From positions 1 to 24,869 of the forward strand of contig JAITAM010000094.1 of NCBI GenBank assembly GCA_031284085.1: a stretch of 24,869 bases of DNA, in the 5' to 3' direction. The translations under genes were made by a program, and so were the position numbers. Each line of letters opens with the position of its first letter. Positions within the stretch are counted from its first letter, which is position 1. Below are positions 22,231 through 24,869 of the stretch, in pieces. The notes beneath the pieces are model-generated. The model ran no database searches, had not been told where the DNA came from, and saw only the letters and a program-made list of their open reading frames with translations. The DNA comes from Spirochaetaceae bacterium (GTDB lineage Bacteria; Spirochaetota; Spirochaetia; Treponematales; Breznakiellaceae).

Positions 22231-23637
22231 ATGGACACTCTTATTCCTATTTTAGTTGCAATAGCTCTTCTTGTAGGTATTGTTGCTATGTTTATAGTGA
22301 TACGCAGCCGTTCCCAAAAAGCTAAAAAAGAGCCTACTGGAGCAGCGGTAACACCTGAAAAAAAGTCTAGCAAAGATCAAAAGAATCGTATCAAAGATGC
22401 TTATAAAAAACTTAGTCAAAACCCTCGTGATCCGAACGCTCTTCTAGTACTCGGTGATTCTTATTTTACCCATGAAGCGTGGGGAGAAGCTTATAAAGTC
22501 TATGAAATACTGGTTGAGTTGGTTGAACAGGGAAACCGTACGCTCAATGAATTTCTGATATACCAGCGATGCGGCTTGTCTGCTCTCGAACTCAGCTTTG
22601 AGGACAATGCGTATAAAGCCTTACAAATAGCCCGCACCCTGCGTCAGGATAACCTTGAAGTTAATTACAATTTGGGCGTCTTGGAATTCAAAAAGAATAA
22701 CTACGAAAAGGCAATTAGTCTTTTTCAGTCCGCTCGCGCCATAGACAGAGAATACACGCCGGCTTTACGTTATTTAGGACATTCTCTGTTTAAGATAAAA
22801 AAGTATAAAGAAGCAATGGCTTTTATTCTTAAAGCCATTGAGTTAGCCCCCACTGATAAAGAGTCGCTTTACGTTCTTGGCGAATGTTATTATGAGGCAA
22901 ACCAAACCGATCAAGCGCTTAAAATATTTACCCATTTGAGAAACGATCCGGCTATCGGCGCCAACGCTTGTTACTTTTCCGGTATCATTAACTTTAACAA
23001 TAATAAATTTGATAAGGCAGCTGAAGATTTTGAATTAGGCATAAAGTATCAAGAGATTTCATCGGAAATTAAATCCGAAATGAAATATAAATTAGCCGAT
23101 GCTTATATCAAGGTAAATAATATCGCTAAAGCAGTTGTAGTCTTAAAAAATCTACAGAGTGAAACACCGGGCTACCGTGATGTGCCTGCCTTGATAACTA
23201 AATACCAAGAACTTAATACCAATAAAAACCTTCAGATTTTTCTCTTTGCATCCGCCGCCGATTTTGTAAACCTGTGCCGAAGAGTCGTAAGCTGCTATTT
23301 CTCAAGGGCGCGGGTGAAAATAACCGATGTAAGCCTTAATAAGAATGAGTGGGCTGACGTTTTAGCTGAAATTGATACGCCGCAATGGTCTGAATTGGTC
23401 ATGTTTCGTTTTATTAGAACAAGCGGTGCTATAGGAGAGATAATTATCCGTGATTTTCATGCGCATATTAAAGATGCAAACGCCGGCAAAGGAATATGTA
23501 TTACCGTCGGCTCTTACTCAGACGAGGCTAAACATTTTACTGAAGCACGGCTTATTGATTTAATAGGAAAAGAGCAGTTTCTAAGAATACTTAAATCTAT
23601 GGATTCGCAACTGGCAAACGCCGGCAAAAAAAAATAA
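22231..23637 (+). CDS. Membrane-anchored TPR protein with C-terminal Mrr-like domain
   Basis: This is a 468-residue protein. One hydrophobic helix (about 4-24, LIPILVAIALLVGIVAMFIV) followed by basic residues suggests an N-in/out signal anchor with a cytoplasmic body. Residues about 55-330 are successive TPR units (YNLGVLEFKKNNYEKAISLF, LRYLGHSLFKIKKYKEAMAF, LYVLGECYYEANQTDQALKI). The C-terminal 340-455 resembles the Mrr/restriction-endonuclease-like fold: DFVNLCRRVV, then GKGICITVGSYSDEAKHF and RLIDLIGKEQFLRIL. In active Mrr domains a strand carries (Q/E)xK; here the equivalent strand reads VMFRFIR (390-396), so the nuclease lysine appears missing. The role is probably scaffolding or nucleic-acid binding, not cleavage; this is inference. 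It has no visible Shine-Dalgarno, and its codon usage is more AT-rich than that of the fab genes. Confidence 0.82.
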   Translation: MDTLIPILVAIALLVGIVAMFIVIRSRSQKAKKEPTGAAVTPEKKSSKDQKNRIKDAYKKLSQNPRDPNALLVLGDSYFTHEAWGEAYKVYEILVELVEQGNRTLNEFLIYQRCGLSALELSFEDNAYKALQIARTLRQDNLEVNYNLGVLEFKKNNYEKAISLFQSARAIDREYTPALRYLGHSLFKIKKYKEAMAFILKAIELAPTDKESLYVLGECYYEANQTDQALKIFTHLRNDPAIGANACYFSGIINFNNNKFDKAAEDFELGIKYQEISSEIKSEMKYKLADAYIKVNNIAKAVVVLKNLQSETPGYRDVPALITKYQELNTNKNLQIFLFASAADFVNLCRRVVSCYFSRARVKITDVSLNKNEWADVLAEIDTPQWSELVMFRFIRTSGAIGEIIIRDFHAHIKDANAGKGICITVGSYSDEAKHFTEARLIDLIGKEQFLRILKSMDSQLANAGKKK

Positions 23638-23732
23638 AGTATCTTTCCCATGCGCACAGTACTCTCTCTGCGCTTTACGAATACGGTTTTGAACTTTGAC
23701 TTTACCCACACAAGGAGATCTAGCCTTTATTT

Positions 23733-24836
23733 ATGAAAAATAGCGTCTCGGTTACTTTAGAAAATATTAGCAAAGTGTTTAGAAACACCAAAGGCCGTGC
23801 TGATCTTGTTGCGGTACACGATGCAAACTTTGCGGTTAAAGCAGGTGATTTAGTTACGCTGCTTGGGCCTTCCGGATGTGGAAAAACCACTACATTGAGA
23901 ATGATAGCCGGTTTTGAGCTGCCTTCCGCTGGAAAAATACGCATCGGCAGCGAAGAAGTAACTATGTTGCCGCCGAATAAAAGGGATACCGCTACGGTCT
24001 TTCAGAGTTACGGGCTTTTTCCACACATGACGGTCGCCGAAAACGTTGCCTATGGCTTAAAGCTGCGCAAGTTGAACAAATCGGATATTGAAAAGAAAGT
24101 TCAGGATACTCTGAATATGGTAGGGTTAAGCATGTTGTACGACCGTCCGCCCGGGCAGCTTTCCGGCGGACAACAACAGCGGGTTGCACTTGCACGAAGT
24201 CTTATTGTTGAACCTTCGGTACTGCTTTTAGACGAGCCGCTTTCCAACCTAGATGCGCTTTTGCGGGAACAGATGCGTGTAGAAATCCGACGCATACAAA
24301 AATCTTTAGGTATAACGGCGATCTATGTAACCCACGACAGGGTTGAAGCGATGAGCTTATCCGATCAGGTTATTGTCATGCGTGATGGAATCATACAGCA
24401 AATTGGCTCGCCTCAAGAGGTATACGAAGATCCGGTTTCTCCTTTTGTAGCCGGTTTTGTGGGGAAGGCAGCGTTTTTTCCGGTGGAATTGCTTGAGAAA
24501 ACATCGGATGGCTGGCGCTGTAGCTTTGGTAAGGGTCAGATGACGGTACACAGATTTGCCTCTGATGTGGCGCAGGGGCAGGGAGCGCTACTCATGGCGC
24601 GCCCTGAATCGCTGCGTCTTGTTGAGGGCGGCGCCGGTTTTGTTGAAGGCACGGTTAGGCTTAACGTGTACCTTGGACACTCCATTGAAACCTTTGTTGA
24701 AACGCCCTACGGTGAAATATTGGTACAGATTGACGATCCATCGTCAAAGAAGGTGTGGCAAGAAGGCAGCAAAGTCTCGATAGACTTCACCGCTGATCGG
24801 GTAAAACTGCTCCAACAGCAGGCCAGCCTGCTCTAA
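23733..24836 (+). CDS. ABC importer ATPase, PotA/FbpC (CUT1-MOI-like) family
   Basis: This is the ATPase subunit of an importer for iron, polyamine or a similar solute, acting at the inner membrane face. Walker A is GPSGCGKTT (45-53), the Q-loop is Gln91 (FQSYGLFPHMTVAENVAYGL), the signature is LSGGQ (143-147), Walker B is VLLLDEP (163-169), the D-loop is SNLD (171-174), and the H-switch is His201 in VTHDRVEAM. The C-terminal 250-367 is a TOBE regulatory region. The length of 367 aa is typical. Arg203 replaces the Gln normally found in THDQ of this family. AAGGAG lies 15 nt before the ATG, rather far. Permease and binding-protein genes are not in the window, so the substrate cannot be told; no symbol is given. 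Confidence 0.9.
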   Translation: MKNSVSVTLENISKVFRNTKGRADLVAVHDANFAVKAGDLVTLLGPSGCGKTTTLRMIAGFELPSAGKIRIGSEEVTMLPPNKRDTATVFQSYGLFPHMTVAENVAYGLKLRKLNKSDIEKKVQDTLNMVGLSMLYDRPPGQLSGGQQQRVALARSLIVEPSVLLLDEPLSNLDALLREQMRVEIRRIQKSLGITAIYVTHDRVEAMSLSDQVIVMRDGIIQQIGSPQEVYEDPVSPFVAGFVGKAAFFPVELLEKTSDGWRCSFGKGQMTVHRFASDVAQGQGALLMARPESLRLVEGGAGFVEGTVRLNVYLGHSIETFVETPYGEILVQIDDPSSKKVWQEGSKVSIDFTADRVKLLQQQASLL

Positions 24837-24837
24837 A

Positions 24838-24869
24838 CCTTCGGTGCTGTATCAGCCACAGGCTGTTTC
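24838..24869 (-). repeat. Dispersed 63-bp-family repeat at window edge
   Basis: On the minus strand gaaacagcctgtggctgata matches the 12088-12277 units. It begins 1-2 nt after the ABC gene stop codon and runs off the window. Confidence 0.7.

Overview
The window looks like a chromosomal stretch from a spirochaete, most likely Treponema or a relative. Evidence for this is a fatty-acid synthesis operon that carries FabV (the trans-2-enoyl reductase family known from Treponema denticola) instead of FabI/FabK, a FIST protein gene next to a soluble hybrid histidine kinase, and a membrane-anchored TPR/Mrr-like protein. This is inference from gene content; no rRNA or tRNA was seen.

Left part (1-6724, minus strand): a nickel-pincer cofactor cluster in the transcription order DUF3842, larE, larC, larB, cbiM(N), cbiQ, cbiO. 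CbiMNQO is an ECF-type metal importer, here most likely for nickel. LarB, LarE and LarC convert nicotinic acid adenine dinucleotide into the nickel-pincer nucleotide used by LarA-type enzymes. No larA lies in the window. A near-consensus promoter embedded in an 8-bp inverted repeat precedes larE. The gene gaps are filled with short tandem repeats.

Middle (6725-7858): a 1.1-kb block between the divergent lar and fab operons. It is almost entirely a purine-rich 23-bp tandem array (about 34 units) plus copies of a dispersed 63-bp repeat.

Centre (7859-17538, plus strand): fabH-fabD-fabG-fabF-fabZ-fabV-accB-accC-accD-accA. It encodes initiation and elongation of type II fatty-acid synthesis plus all four acetyl-CoA carboxylase subunits. 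acpP is absent. The fabF-fabZ gap is filled with 21-bp and 63-bp repeats. fabV starts with TTG, accC with GTG, and fabH and fabZ have no visible Shine-Dalgarno sequence.

Right (17539-21700, mostly minus strand): a decaying signal-transduction locus. It holds a FIST gene with a broken 5' end, a hybrid histidine kinase split by one in-frame amber codon, an unidentified frameshifted remnant, and a 4Fe-4S ferredoxin scrap between direct repeats. Then comes a promoter-bearing gap without a gene (21700-22230), a TPR protein with an Mrr-like domain, and the ATPase of a PotA/FbpC-type ABC importer. The window ends inside another copy of the dispersed repeat.

The most unusual theme is the repeat system. 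Three 23-bp-period arrays of different sequence, plus 21-, 63- and 114-bp units, sit tightly against gene ends and in places supply the last codons of genes or displace a ribosome-binding site.
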